Positions 43,096 through 51,306 of a stretch of 64,000 nt of DNA are shown piece after piece. Position numbers and translations under genes: made by a program. This DNA is from CAZHCA01 sp964530825 (GTDB taxonomy: Bacteria; Bacteroidota; Bacteroidia; Chitinophagales; Saprospiraceae). Within the stretch, counting starts at the first letter, position 1. Each line of letters starts with the position of its first letter. The notes beneath the pieces were generated by a model that worked only from the letters and a program-made list of their open reading frames with translations, did not search any database and had not been told where the DNA came from. The stretch is from assembly GCA_964530825.1 (NCBI GenBank), contig CAZHCA010000010.1, forward strand, positions 75,414 to 139,413, read 5' to 3'.

Positions 43096-45939
43096 ATGGA
43101 AGAAAACCAAATCAATTACTACTTCACCCACTTGCGCCGCGGCTTCGGCGCTCAAGAAAACTTCGAGCCCGGAGGGCCCCGCCCGGCGTTTGACATACCA
43201 CTAACCATCCGCGCTTCCCCGGACATCAGTGCACCGCAGACCGGCCTGCAACGGGTGGCCATTTACGGCCCGGGTGATGTATTAGGCTTTGAAGCCGAAC
43301 GCATGGTGAAACGCTTTCAACCCGTAGCCAGTGATACGGACTTTACCGCCAATAATATACCCTTTATCGATTTTGCGGAAGCCGACTTTGCCTGGCGCTA
43401 TTCCAGCGCTAGAGGTCAGGGAACCGATTTTTGGATTCCATGGCTTTGTTTGATTGTCTTAAAAATGGACGACGGGGAAGAAGTCGGGGAATATGTCCGT
43501 ATCGAGCAAATTCCCGAAGATCGTCCCCCGCAAATTGTAGTCAAGCGTGGAACTCCTATGCCGGATATCGATACTTCTTGGCGATGGGCGCACGTTTTTT
43601 GCCAGGACGTTGCAGTCGCGGAAGGAAAAGAAGCTGACATATTGCGACCACGGATATTGGACAAAGTTATTCCAGCTGGTTGCCGGCTGCTCGCCCCCCG
43701 CTACTTAGAGCCAGGCGTCAAATATCAGGCTTTCGTAGTGCCCGCCTACCAACTGGGAGTTGACACTGGTATTGGGCAGGCCCCAGCGAGCGGCACTGAC
43801 CGCACTACGTTAAGCTGGACGCTTGATGAGCGCGGGCGGTTACCGGATGATCTGCAATTACCTTATTATTTTCAATGGGAGTTTCGCACCAGCAAACAAG
43901 GAGATTTTGAGCAACTGCTACGCCTTCTCGAACCCCGCCCCATCGAAATGCTGGGCGGAAAGTTGATCAATTTTGACAACCCCGGCTACGGGCTTCAGCA
44001 CCGAGGAGAAGAGCTGCGCAAGGTTCAAATTCGCGGTGTGCTGAAAGTAGTGGGGCAGGAACCTAGCCAAGCTGCCGACTTCCTAAGTCCGCGAGAATTA
44101 CAAACCCTGAAAGACGTTTTGAATCGCGCCGAAACCAAAGACCGCAACGGCAACCCCATTCTGGATACCGACGGCCAACCCAAACTGCAGGTGGTTCCAC
44201 CGATATACGGCCGCTGGGTCGATTACCCGGAATACGCCGACGTAGATCTGGACCTCGATCAAGTGGAAACCAAGTGGCTGGAGATGCTCAACCTCAACCT
44301 GAATTACCGTTTTGCCGCCGGGCTTGGGGTCCAATACGTGAAAGAAAACCAAGAGCTTCTGATGGAAGCTGCCTGGCAGCAGCTGCGAAAATTGGAAGCT
44401 GCCGGGCGCCTATTCCGGCAAGCACGCTTTGGCCGTGCCATCTCCGACTGTCTGCACAAACGCCTGCGCGATGCCCCGACCGAAGCAAAACTTTCGGTGA
44501 CTGGGCCGGTGACGCCAAAAGTCCTTGACCAAGATCTTGCCGGGAACAAAACCACTGTCTTTGAGGCCCTTCGCCGGAGTGAGTTGGCCAATACGACCGT
44601 AAACGCCAAGGCCCGCAAATACGGCTATTATGCCCAACGCCGGCTAAAGGGCAGCCCATCGGGTCGTTCCCGCAATGCAACACATATATCGCTTTTTACG
44701 CGGATTCTGGATATTTATCAGCCGGAACTTCCTTCGGCATTGCCCGAAGCGCCTACACCACTCAAAGTTACCCGCCAGGTACGTCCTTCGGCAGGCACAC
44801 CGGAGGCTATCGGCGAGCGCTTAAAAGAGCGCATCGACCCAAATAAAACCATCAATAACCGCTATACCAGAAGGCTTTCCAGCATACGCTCCTGGGAAGA
44901 ACGGCGCCGCGCGGCTCAAGGGGTGCCCCGTACACGGTCCATTGAAACAGAAGACCAACTACGCCAGCCCATGGCTTATCCGGTGTTCCAAACGCCCCTG
45001 TACCGGTTTATATTGGAAAAATCACAAGATTACTTTGTTCCCGGCATTGAGCATGTGCCGCCGAATACAGTGAGCGGTCTTTCGACCAACAGCGCCTTCA
45101 TCCAGGGTTTTATGGTAGGCGCTAACCACGAGTTTGCCAGCGAGCTGCGCTGGCGAGGCTACCCTACAGATCTGCGAGGTACGTATTTTCGAAAATTCTG
45201 GGACACGACCATCTACTCGGTCGATGATCAGGAGCGGGAGCTATTCTGGGCGTCCGAATTCGGCGACCAACTACTCGAAGATCTGGGAGGGACCGACCGG
45301 GCGACCGTTGAGGAAGCTTACGAAGACCGGGGCAACGCTGATGAAGTACGAATCGCCAATGCTTTCGAGACAGCGGTCGAAAAATGGTTACTTACCCGAG
45401 AAGAAGAGCAGGACATACCGCCGCTACATGCCTGGAGCGCAAATACCCCGCTTGGACAACAAAATGACGTGCAAGACGCCTTTGTGCTGCTCATTCGGGC
45501 CGAATTGATCCGCAAGTATCCCAATGTATTCATTTACCTGGTTGGTAAGACCGCCGATGGCCGGCGGCCCCTCCTCGACGGTCAGCAACCCCCGGTATAT
45601 CCATCATTCGAAGCGCGACTACCAACCGATATTACCTGCCTGGGCTTTGATATTCCGGCAGCAGCAGCTCGCTCCTATTTCGTAGTTTTCGAAGAACTAG
45701 GCTTCGAACAGCGTTTCGGGCTGGATGCCAGCATAGCTGAGGAAAATGGCCAGGCCCTGGAAAATCTAAGTTGGGAGCACTTTGAAATAGCCCCCGGCGA
45801 ATACCTGAACAATACAACACCGAGTAACAACGCTGCCACCGAGGCCTGGGAAAATGCCGCCCAGACCGCCAAGGCCATGACGCAGCGGCCGGTGCGCTCG
45901 GCAATTGATTTAATATCCCTTTTACCAGAAAACTCCTAA
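43096..45939 (+). CDS. Unknown 947-residue protein, fourth gene of the cassette
   Basis: 947 residues from ATG 43096; a TTG at 43087 adds three codons. The N-terminal part has IYGPGDVLGFEAERMVKRFQ (about 55-74), then NNIPFIDFAEADFAWRYSSA and FWIPWLCLIVL. The C-terminal part has SAFIQGFMVGANHEFASELR (about 664-683) and WRGYPTDLRGTYFRKFWDT (about 684-702). Both sets of phrases recall widely distributed uncharacterised proteins. The middle is lysine/arginine-rich and helical (LFRQARFGRAISDCLHKRLR). No signal peptide, membrane span or catalytic motif was seen. It starts 13 bp after the previous gene and ends 3 bp before the next. Confidence 0.84.
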   Translation: MEENQINYYFTHLRRGFGAQENFEPGGPRPAFDIPLTIRASPDISAPQTGLQRVAIYGPGDVLGFEAERMVKRFQPVASDTDFTANNIPFIDFAEADFAWRYSSARGQGTDFWIPWLCLIVLKMDDGEEVGEYVRIEQIPEDRPPQIVVKRGTPMPDIDTSWRWAHVFCQDVAVAEGKEADILRPRILDKVIPAGCRLLAPRYLEPGVKYQAFVVPAYQLGVDTGIGQAPASGTDRTTLSWTLDERGRLPDDLQLPYYFQWEFRTSKQGDFEQLLRLLEPRPIEMLGGKLINFDNPGYGLQHRGEELRKVQIRGVLKVVGQEPSQAADFLSPRELQTLKDVLNRAETKDRNGNPILDTDGQPKLQVVPPIYGRWVDYPEYADVDLDLDQVETKWLEMLNLNLNYRFAAGLGVQYVKENQELLMEAAWQQLRKLEAAGRLFRQARFGRAISDCLHKRLRDAPTEAKLSVTGPVTPKVLDQDLAGNKTTVFEALRRSELANTTVNAKARKYGYYAQRRLKGSPSGRSRNATHISLFTRILDIYQPELPSALPEAPTPLKVTRQVRPSAGTPEAIGERLKERIDPNKTINNRYTRRLSSIRSWEERRRAAQGVPRTRSIETEDQLRQPMAYPVFQTPLYRFILEKSQDYFVPGIEHVPPNTVSGLSTNSAFIQGFMVGANHEFASELRWRGYPTDLRGTYFRKFWDTTIYSVDDQERELFWASEFGDQLLEDLGGTDRATVEEAYEDRGNADEVRIANAFETAVEKWLLTREEEQDIPPLHAWSANTPLGQQNDVQDAFVLLIRAELIRKYPNVFIYLVGKTADGRRPLLDGQQPPVYPSFEARLPTDITCLGFDIPAAAARSYFVVFEELGFEQRFGLDASIAEENGQALENLSWEHFEIAPGEYLNNTTPSNNAATEAWENAAQTAKAMTQRPVRSAIDLISLLPENS

Positions 45940-45942
45940 TCC

Positions 45943-46896
45943 ATGTCAAATTTCAATGCTTATCGTCTGGAGAGCACCGAATTGCTATCCCGTACCAAAT
46001 GGAATGGCTTGATCGGCTTCTTGGACGAACGGTTTCCCAATAACCCTAACAATGATGTAGCCGGTGTGCTCAATGTGACCAGCCCCAATAATAAAGGGCA
46101 ATTACATCTGCGCAGCACGGAAACGGGCGACAGCTTTATCAGTAACCTGGATAATGCCGGCAATAACCAGTCAATAGACAATCGCGACCTCACCATACAA
46201 GCGCAAGGACAACTGCGGGTAGCAACGGCCGATAGCAGCGGCCAACCACAACAGCGGCTTATCATCGATCAGGAAGGCCGGATGGGCTTGGGTGCTACTG
46301 CTTTCTCCCCCCAACGGCCTCTGCACTTGCGCGCCAATGGGGCCGTGCTGGGTATTGAGGGCGACGATCACGCCTACGCTGAGTTTTACCCCGATGGTTT
46401 TGCAGGGGAACGAACAACTCAACTGGGATTCCTGACTGCATCGACCCACACCTTTACTATCCGGCAAGCGGGTAAAGGGCATCTGGAGATGACAACTGGG
46501 AAAGGAAAATTACGCATTGAGGAGGAGGGGCGCCTCGAACTGCGTGCAGCCTCCGGCGGATTGACCATCACCCCTGAAGGCAAAGTGGGAATCGGCTTGG
46601 AAGAGGCTGCTCATCCGCTGCATGTTAATGGTAAAATCGCCGGCTCGGGATTAGAAATTTCGGGGGATGGCCAGTTCGATGACACGCTGCGTGCCCCGCT
46701 ATATGCATCGTTCGAGGATAGTAAAGGAACGGTGATCGAAACCCGTCCGGAATTAGCCCCCGGAACCAACCCGAACGATCCGCCTGCCGTCCAGAAGCGC
46801 AGATTGAGCTTTGGTTGGGCGTTAGAAGGAGAAAACCTTTATCTTCGGTTCTATATTGACGATCAACGGGTATTACAATTAGAAGCTAACCCATGA
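45943..46896 (+). CDS. Fibre-like repeat protein, fifth gene of the cassette
   Basis: 317 residues. After a short N-terminus (SNFNAYRLESTELLSRTKWN) most of the protein is built of short beta repeats, such as KGQLHLRSTETGDSF, RLIIDQEGRMGLGATAFSPQ then RPLHLRANG, GKLRIEEEGRLELRA and EGKVGIGLEEAAHPLHVNGK. The VGIG...PLHVNG pattern is typical of trimeric phage tail fibres and related surface fibres. A folded C-terminal part follows (SFGWALEGENLYLRFYIDDQ). It could be a spike or a coat protein of whatever the cassette builds. Its stop overlaps the start of the last gene by four bases. Confidence 0.82.
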   Translation: MSNFNAYRLESTELLSRTKWNGLIGFLDERFPNNPNNDVAGVLNVTSPNNKGQLHLRSTETGDSFISNLDNAGNNQSIDNRDLTIQAQGQLRVATADSSGQPQQRLIIDQEGRMGLGATAFSPQRPLHLRANGAVLGIEGDDHAYAEFYPDGFAGERTTQLGFLTASTHTFTIRQAGKGHLEMTTGKGKLRIEEEGRLELRAASGGLTITPEGKVGIGLEEAAHPLHVNGKIAGSGLEISGDGQFDDTLRAPLYASFEDSKGTVIETRPELAPGTNPNDPPAVQKRRLSFGWALEGENLYLRFYIDDQRVLQLEANP

Positions 46897-47087
46897 AAGA
46901 ACGGATGGAAGCACGGCTCCGCGAATTAGAGCTTGAATACCAAAAAGGGCAACAACAGCTCCAAGAGTTAGAAGGTAGAGCGAATGATTTACGCAATACC
47001 TTAATGCGGATTAGCGGGGCCATTCAGGTGTTGCGGGAAGAATTGGGGTATGCAGATCAACAACAGCATGACGAGCAGGGCAATTAG
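46893..47087 (+). CDS. Small coiled-coil protein, last gene of the cassette
   Basis: 64 residues; its ATG overlaps the stop of the fibre-like gene (ATGA), so the two are translationally coupled. Residues 1-50 have a clear heptad pattern (RLRELELEYQKGQQQLQELE) and the end is polar (DQQQHDEQGN). It is a single coiled coil and a likely chaperone, trimerisation aid or linker for the fibre-like protein. Family not recognised. Convergent with the esterase gene, 14 bp away. Confidence 0.75.
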   Translation: MKERMEARLRELELEYQKGQQQLQELEGRANDLRNTLMRISGAIQVLREELGYADQQQHDEQGN

Positions 47088-47101
47088 CGGCACGGTCCAA
47101 T

Positions 47102-47887
47102 TTACCGCCGCCGCTGGGCAAACAACCAATCTAGTACGAATAGCTGGTCGGCATAAACATAATCCCAACTGTTATGGTCGACACCCTCGAACTCCGTGTA
47201 GATGACCTCCTTGCCCTGTTGGCGCAAAGCGGCAACAATGCTGCGGGAGTCCGTGACAGAAACGACGCTGTCATCAGCCCCGTGGAAAACCCAAATCGGC
47301 AAGTCGGGAATGTATTCGGCAAACTGCTTACTGGTAGGCCCGCAAATGGGAATAGCTGCAGCAAAACGATTGGGATAATGCGCCAACATATCCCAGGTGC
47401 CGGCCCCCCCCATCGACAGGCCGGTAATGTAAACGCGGGAGGGATCGCCGTTTTCTTCGGCAATTAGTCGCTCGACAACCTCCATGATGAGCTCCTGCTG
47501 AACCGTGGTGCTGGAGTCATAGCGCTGTTCGCGGGACTGGTAATCGTAATTTCCCGAGGACCACCATGCCCCCTCCGGACACTGCGGGGCCACAATGAAG
47601 CAAGGATACTTGTACCGTACCTCTCGCCGGATAAAATCCTCGGCCACGTGTACCAGCTGTCGTCGATTGTCATTGCCCCGCTCGCCGGCGCCGTGCAGCA
47701 GCACTACGACGGGAACGCGTTCTCCAAACGGAATCTCCACCTGGGGTCGGGCCAGGCGATAGCGCAGGGTGTCGCCCTCATTGCTGGTTATGACCAAGGG
47801 TTCAAAAAGCTGGTAGATCTGGGCGTGGATATCTTTCGCCAGGAATAAAAAGCCCATCCAAAAGATGGGATAAATCATTTTAAGCAT
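47102..47887 (-). CDS. Secreted alpha/beta-hydrolase esterase
   Basis: 261 residues. A signal peptide ends near FLAKDIHAQ (about 22). The hydrolase has the oxyanion region VVLLHGAGERGNDN, the nucleophile elbow ITGLSMGGAGTWDM (Ser about 156), the acid WVFHGADDSVVSV, and His in FEGVDHNSWDYVY. This arrangement matches carboxylesterase/PHB-depolymerase-like enzymes of the periplasm or surface. The substrate cannot be told; ester-linked polysaccharide side groups or lipids are possible. It converges on the cassette and lies 6 bp after the stop of the EAD gene on the same strand. Confidence 0.85.
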   Translation of the reverse strand: MLKMIYPIFWMGFLFLAKDIHAQIYQLFEPLVITSNEGDTLRYRLARPQVEIPFGERVPVVVLLHGAGERGNDNRRQLVHVAEDFIRREVRYKYPCFIVAPQCPEGAWWSSGNYDYQSREQRYDSSTTVQQELIMEVVERLIAEENGDPSRVYITGLSMGGAGTWDMLAHYPNRFAAAIPICGPTSKQFAEYIPDLPIWVFHGADDSVVSVTDSRSIVAALRQQGKEVIYTEFEGVDHNSWDYVYADQLFVLDWLFAQRRR

Positions 47888-47893
47888 AATTTC

Positions 47894-49417
47894 TCATTCA
47901 GATTGGAGATTACCTAGTAACGTTTCATTGAGCTTACGGATGCGCGGATCCTCCTCCCAATTGGGAACTAATTTTTTCAATGCTTCCAATTCCTCTAAGT
48001 TTTGGGTTTGGCGGATGGTAGCCACCCACCGGTCGGTCTTGCCGATAATTTCGCTGCGCAACTGATTGGCAAACTGTCCATTGGAAAATTCTTGAAAATA
48101 GTCGAGATAAGCCGAGGGTGTATTCTCTAAATGCGCGATTTTCAATAGTGCCTTTTCCCGCCGTCCATCCGGAAATTGCGACAGGTATTCCCGGTAGCGC
48201 TGGGCATCTCCGCTGAAGGCTGCCGATTTCCAGGTAGCCGTTTCTACCCGGTCGTAATTGCGTTCGGTGATTTCGTATTTTGCCAAGTATTCATCGTAGG
48301 AAGCCATTTTATAGGTGGAATCCTGGGGCGATACCGCCTCTGCTTTAAAGAAATACGCTTTTTCCACCAGGTTCTGGGCCCCGGTGGCAGTGCGGCCCTG
48401 ATACTTCTGAATGAAGTGCCGGTAATCCTCTTCTTTATCTTGCAAATAGCGTACATAAGCGTACTCGTAGCGGTAAGGCATGACGGCCGCTAAGCTTACA
48501 TTGACCACCAACAGTAAAGCCAGGGCCAGGGCAGCGTAGCGCACCCAGGATGGGGAGGAAGTGAACCACGACCGTGCTTTTTGCGGTGGATGAGGCCCGT
48601 TCAAATCAGCAGGCGAAGTTCCAGGCCCTTCTGACACCCACCAGGGCGTATTGGCCAGGCCGAACTGAATACCGGCTGATTTAAACACTTCCTCACCTTT
48701 CTGTTGTGGTACCGAAGCACTCACCGCGATCATCTCTTCCAAGACCTCTTCCCTTAGCCGCTCTTTTCCTTTTACCTGTTCAATGACGGCAACTTTGATC
48801 ATCAGCGGGTGCCGGCCTTGCACCAGTGGGGTAACAAAAAATTGCCACTCCGTATAGGTGTCGCGGTCAATAAACTGCTCGGGGCTGTTAAGCGAACGGA
48901 TGTTAAACCGCATTCCCCCGGAGTGGTCCAGCAGCTGCACTTGCATGACCTCGGAGATGCGAATAGCTTCAAGCCCCACGTGCCGGTCCAGCTGGATCTT
49001 TTCAGCGATCTGCTCTTTGGTGTGGGCTACCCTGATCATGCAGCGCGTCTCCTGCTGTACGGCCATTTGGCGTGGGATACGGTACAACACATGCCCCAAC
49101 ATTGGTTGCCCTTTGCTGTAAGCACTAGGTCCCGCCTGCCCAGTCTGAAAATCGGTAAGCTCTAATTGATTGATCAATTGCAGCAGGTCGTAGGTGATAC
49201 GATTATATTCGAGTTGAAGCTGCTCATTGCCAAGTACGCCCTGGATGCGCTTGAGGTTGGCATCCCGTAACCGGCGTTGCAGGAGGTGGACATCTGAAAG
49301 CCGGGGGCTGTCTTGTGGAAGCTCAGTTGCCATCTTTTCCAGTACCATGCAGGGACCGCCATTGGCATCGATGAGCAATTGGCGTAATTCGGCTTTAAGA
49401 CTGTTGATAGCTGGCAT
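47894..49417 (-). CDS. Membrane protein with N-terminal EAD11-like domain and C-terminal repeats
   Basis: 507 residues. Residues 1-90 resemble effector-associated domain 11: LKAELRQLLIDANGGPCMVL, then SDVHLLQRRLRDANLKRIQG and LEYNRITYDLLQLINQLEL. Residues about 95-250 form a beta-rich domain (VLYRIPRQMAVQQETRCMIR). A membrane span lies near 291-312 (VRYAALALALLLVVNVSLAA). The C-terminal 190 residues contain short helical repeats (AQRYREYLSQFPDGRREKAL). EADs link sensors to effectors in bacterial conflict and signalling systems through EAD-EAD contacts, so a partner with the same domain is expected elsewhere in the genome. No enzymatic domain is present here. Confidence 0.78.
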   Translation of the reverse strand: MPAINSLKAELRQLLIDANGGPCMVLEKMATELPQDSPRLSDVHLLQRRLRDANLKRIQGVLGNEQLQLEYNRITYDLLQLINQLELTDFQTGQAGPSAYSKGQPMLGHVLYRIPRQMAVQQETRCMIRVAHTKEQIAEKIQLDRHVGLEAIRISEVMQVQLLDHSGGMRFNIRSLNSPEQFIDRDTYTEWQFFVTPLVQGRHPLMIKVAVIEQVKGKERLREEVLEEMIAVSASVPQQKGEEVFKSAGIQFGLANTPWWVSEGPGTSPADLNGPHPPQKARSWFTSSPSWVRYAALALALLLVVNVSLAAVMPYRYEYAYVRYLQDKEEDYRHFIQKYQGRTATGAQNLVEKAYFFKAEAVSPQDSTYKMASYDEYLAKYEITERNYDRVETATWKSAAFSGDAQRYREYLSQFPDGRREKALLKIAHLENTPSAYLDYFQEFSNGQFANQLRSEIIGKTDRWVATIRQTQNLEELEALKKLVPNWEEDPRIRKLNETLLGNLQSE

Positions 49418-49493
49418 CAGATGCGGGGTTCGATAAAGTAATATCCCAGGCTTACAAAAAAGCTAAAATAAATGGTTTATTCAACTACTTGGT

Positions 49494-50252
49494 CTAGCCG
49501 GCCTCAACCTTAGCTTCGGGTCCATAGACAACTGTACTGGCTAATTGGTCCGGATTCATGGAAATCAATCGCAGGGCGGGGCGGCGGTGATCGACCGCGA
49601 AGTGCTCTTCGTGTTGGTCGATTTGAAAAAAACAAGCCGGCGTAATGTGTACGAGGAGGTTGCCAGTTTGCACCGTTTTCTCTACGTGGTAGTGCCCGCA
49701 AAAAACATGTACTAACCCGGGGTAAGCGGCCAGCAACTGCTGAAAACGTTCGGCTTCCAGAAAGTTGTGCTCCTGGTCCATGTAGGGCACGCCTCCGCAC
49801 ACCGGCGGATGGTGCATGAAAATAATCATGCCGGATGCCTGAGCGGCATGTACTTGTCGTTCTAACCACTCCCACTGCACACCGGATAATCTCCGGGGTG
49901 TAGTGTCGAGAAACAGGATGGGCCGTCCTTCCCATTCCCGCCGGTAAAAGACCTCGGTGACATCGCTGACGGTAGGTTTTTGGCCAAAGATCCGGGCCAT
50001 CTGAGAGGCATCATCATGATTACCCGAAATAACATCGTAGGGGATATCCAGCCGGTCTAATTCGCTCTTGAGGAGTTGGTAGACCTCCGCTTCGCCCTCC
50101 TGGAAACAAAGATCGCCCGAAACAACCATTCGGTCGGGTCGCAGTTCGCGTGTTCGATTTAGTGCCCAATCCAACTGGGCCCGGACATCAATCCCATAAG
50201 GTCGTTCTCCCTGGGGCGCGATGTGCAGGTCGGTGATTTGTGTAATCCGCAT
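49494..50252 (-). CDS. Calcineurin-like metallophosphoesterase (CpdA/GpdQ type)
   Basis: 252 residues from ATG 50252; 22 upstream codons are open but unconserved. The metal-binding motifs are in order: ITDLHI, VVSGDLCF, ISGNHDD, FMHHPP and FCGHYHVE. This fits class III cyclic-nucleotide phosphodiesterases and related phosphodiesterases of the cytoplasm. The substrate, for example cAMP, cannot be told from sequence. Its neighbours on the same strand are the EAD protein and an unknown membrane protein. Confidence 0.85.
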   Translation of the reverse strand: MRITQITDLHIAPQGERPYGIDVRAQLDWALNRTRELRPDRMVVSGDLCFQEGEAEVYQLLKSELDRLDIPYDVISGNHDDASQMARIFGQKPTVSDVTEVFYRREWEGRPILFLDTTPRRLSGVQWEWLERQVHAAQASGMIIFMHHPPVCGGVPYMDQEHNFLEAERFQQLLAAYPGLVHVFCGHYHVEKTVQTGNLLVHITPACFFQIDQHEEHFAVDHRRPALRLISMNPDQLASTVVYGPEAKVEAG

Positions 50253-50375
50253 AGTATGTTGATTTTTTAGCGCATTGGTCCGTGGGCGCATCGGCAAAAT
50301 ACGCTGCCGGCCAAGCATCTTTTCTGCGTTTCATCCTGTACCAGGTGGAGCTACGCCTGCCAAACCAAAAGTGGG

Positions 50376-51275
50376 TTATCCCTGGGGTTTGCTCCCGGCG
50401 TTCCGCAAGTGGACCAAACGATTCAGCAGATCAAACCAGAAGGGGGCGCCCAGGGTAATGGCAAAAGCGGTAACGATCCAGCCCAGGACTTTAGCGCTCC
50501 AACCCCAGGCGGTCAAGCCTTCGACATTTGCTTCGTCCCAACCTAAGCCCAGTGGGGAGGCGGCATGATTAATCTCATTGTTGATCAGGCTGCGGACCTT
50601 GTCCATTTGCTGTTGTACAGTTTCCTCTTCCGTAGCAACCGGAATGGGCGATTCTTTCTCGGCCCCTGCATAGGTTTCCGCCAACTCAAGAATTTGCTGC
50701 AACGATTCCGGGTCGGATTCCAGTCGCTCATAAATGGCAATCGTATCGGCATTGAAGATTACCGCAATGCCCATCCCGATTGCCACCAGGATTTTCTGCG
50801 TATGGCGTTTATACCATCCGCTCGCCCGGTCCATAACATCGTTGTACCATTTTCGCACCCTTTCCTTGAAGGCGTCTAATTCATACTCGGCATCTTGCAA
50901 AAATTGACGGAGCACGCGACGCAGGTCAGGATCGGGCAGCTCTTCAATTTTCTCCAGCATTTTTTCGGGAGCCTCTCCCTTCAAGATGATCTCAAAGAGA
51001 ATAGACTGAAAGGATTCATCGGGTATGTAGGAAGGTGCGTACCGGCGCGAGCGAAAGTGTTGACTGAGCTGCTTGTAAAGGGCATTATCTTTGAAGTCCT
51101 GCAATACCCGTTCTTCCGGGTCGGCAGAGGCCAGCATGTTTCTAAGGGCGTTTTCCAGGTTTTTGCCCCTGAGGGACAGGCCAGCCGCCAGCAACTCCAT
51201 TAAGGTGGTGGCCAGTAAGCTCAGCAAGAGCAGTACAAAAACAATCCCAATGACAACTTCTAAGAATCCGAGCAT
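50376..51275 (-). CDS. Unknown three-span membrane protein
   Basis: 299 residues. The first hydrophobic segment (VVIGIVFVLLLLSLLATTLM, about 7-26) is followed by LLAAGLSLRGKNLENALRNM, then a long acidic cytoplasmic or periplasmic helical region. A second span is near 165-182 (KILVAIGMGIAVIFNADTIA) and a third near 263-285. Proteins with this opening and the NADTI motif are common in bacteria and uncharacterised. It starts after, and may be co-transcribed with, the S9 peptidase gene. Function unknown. Confidence 0.78.
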   Translation of the reverse strand: MLGFLEVVIGIVFVLLLLSLLATTLMELLAAGLSLRGKNLENALRNMLASADPEERVLQDFKDNALYKQLSQHFRSRRYAPSYIPDESFQSILFEIILKGEAPEKMLEKIEELPDPDLRRVLRQFLQDAEYELDAFKERVRKWYNDVMDRASGWYKRHTQKILVAIGMGIAVIFNADTIAIYERLESDPESLQQILELAETYAGAEKESPIPVATEEETVQQQMDKVRSLINNEINHAASPLGLGWDEANVEGLTAWGWSAKVLGWIVTAFAITLGAPFWFDLLNRLVHLRNAGSKPQG

Positions 51276-51306
51276 ACCAAAGGCATTAGGTGGTATAGTA
51301 TGGTGT

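Noticed and set aside
33116..47087. Prophage or extracellular contractile injection system
   Set aside because: Fibre-like repeats suggest it, but no sheath, tube, baseplate, AAA ATPase, capsid, terminase, integrase or lysis gene is present.
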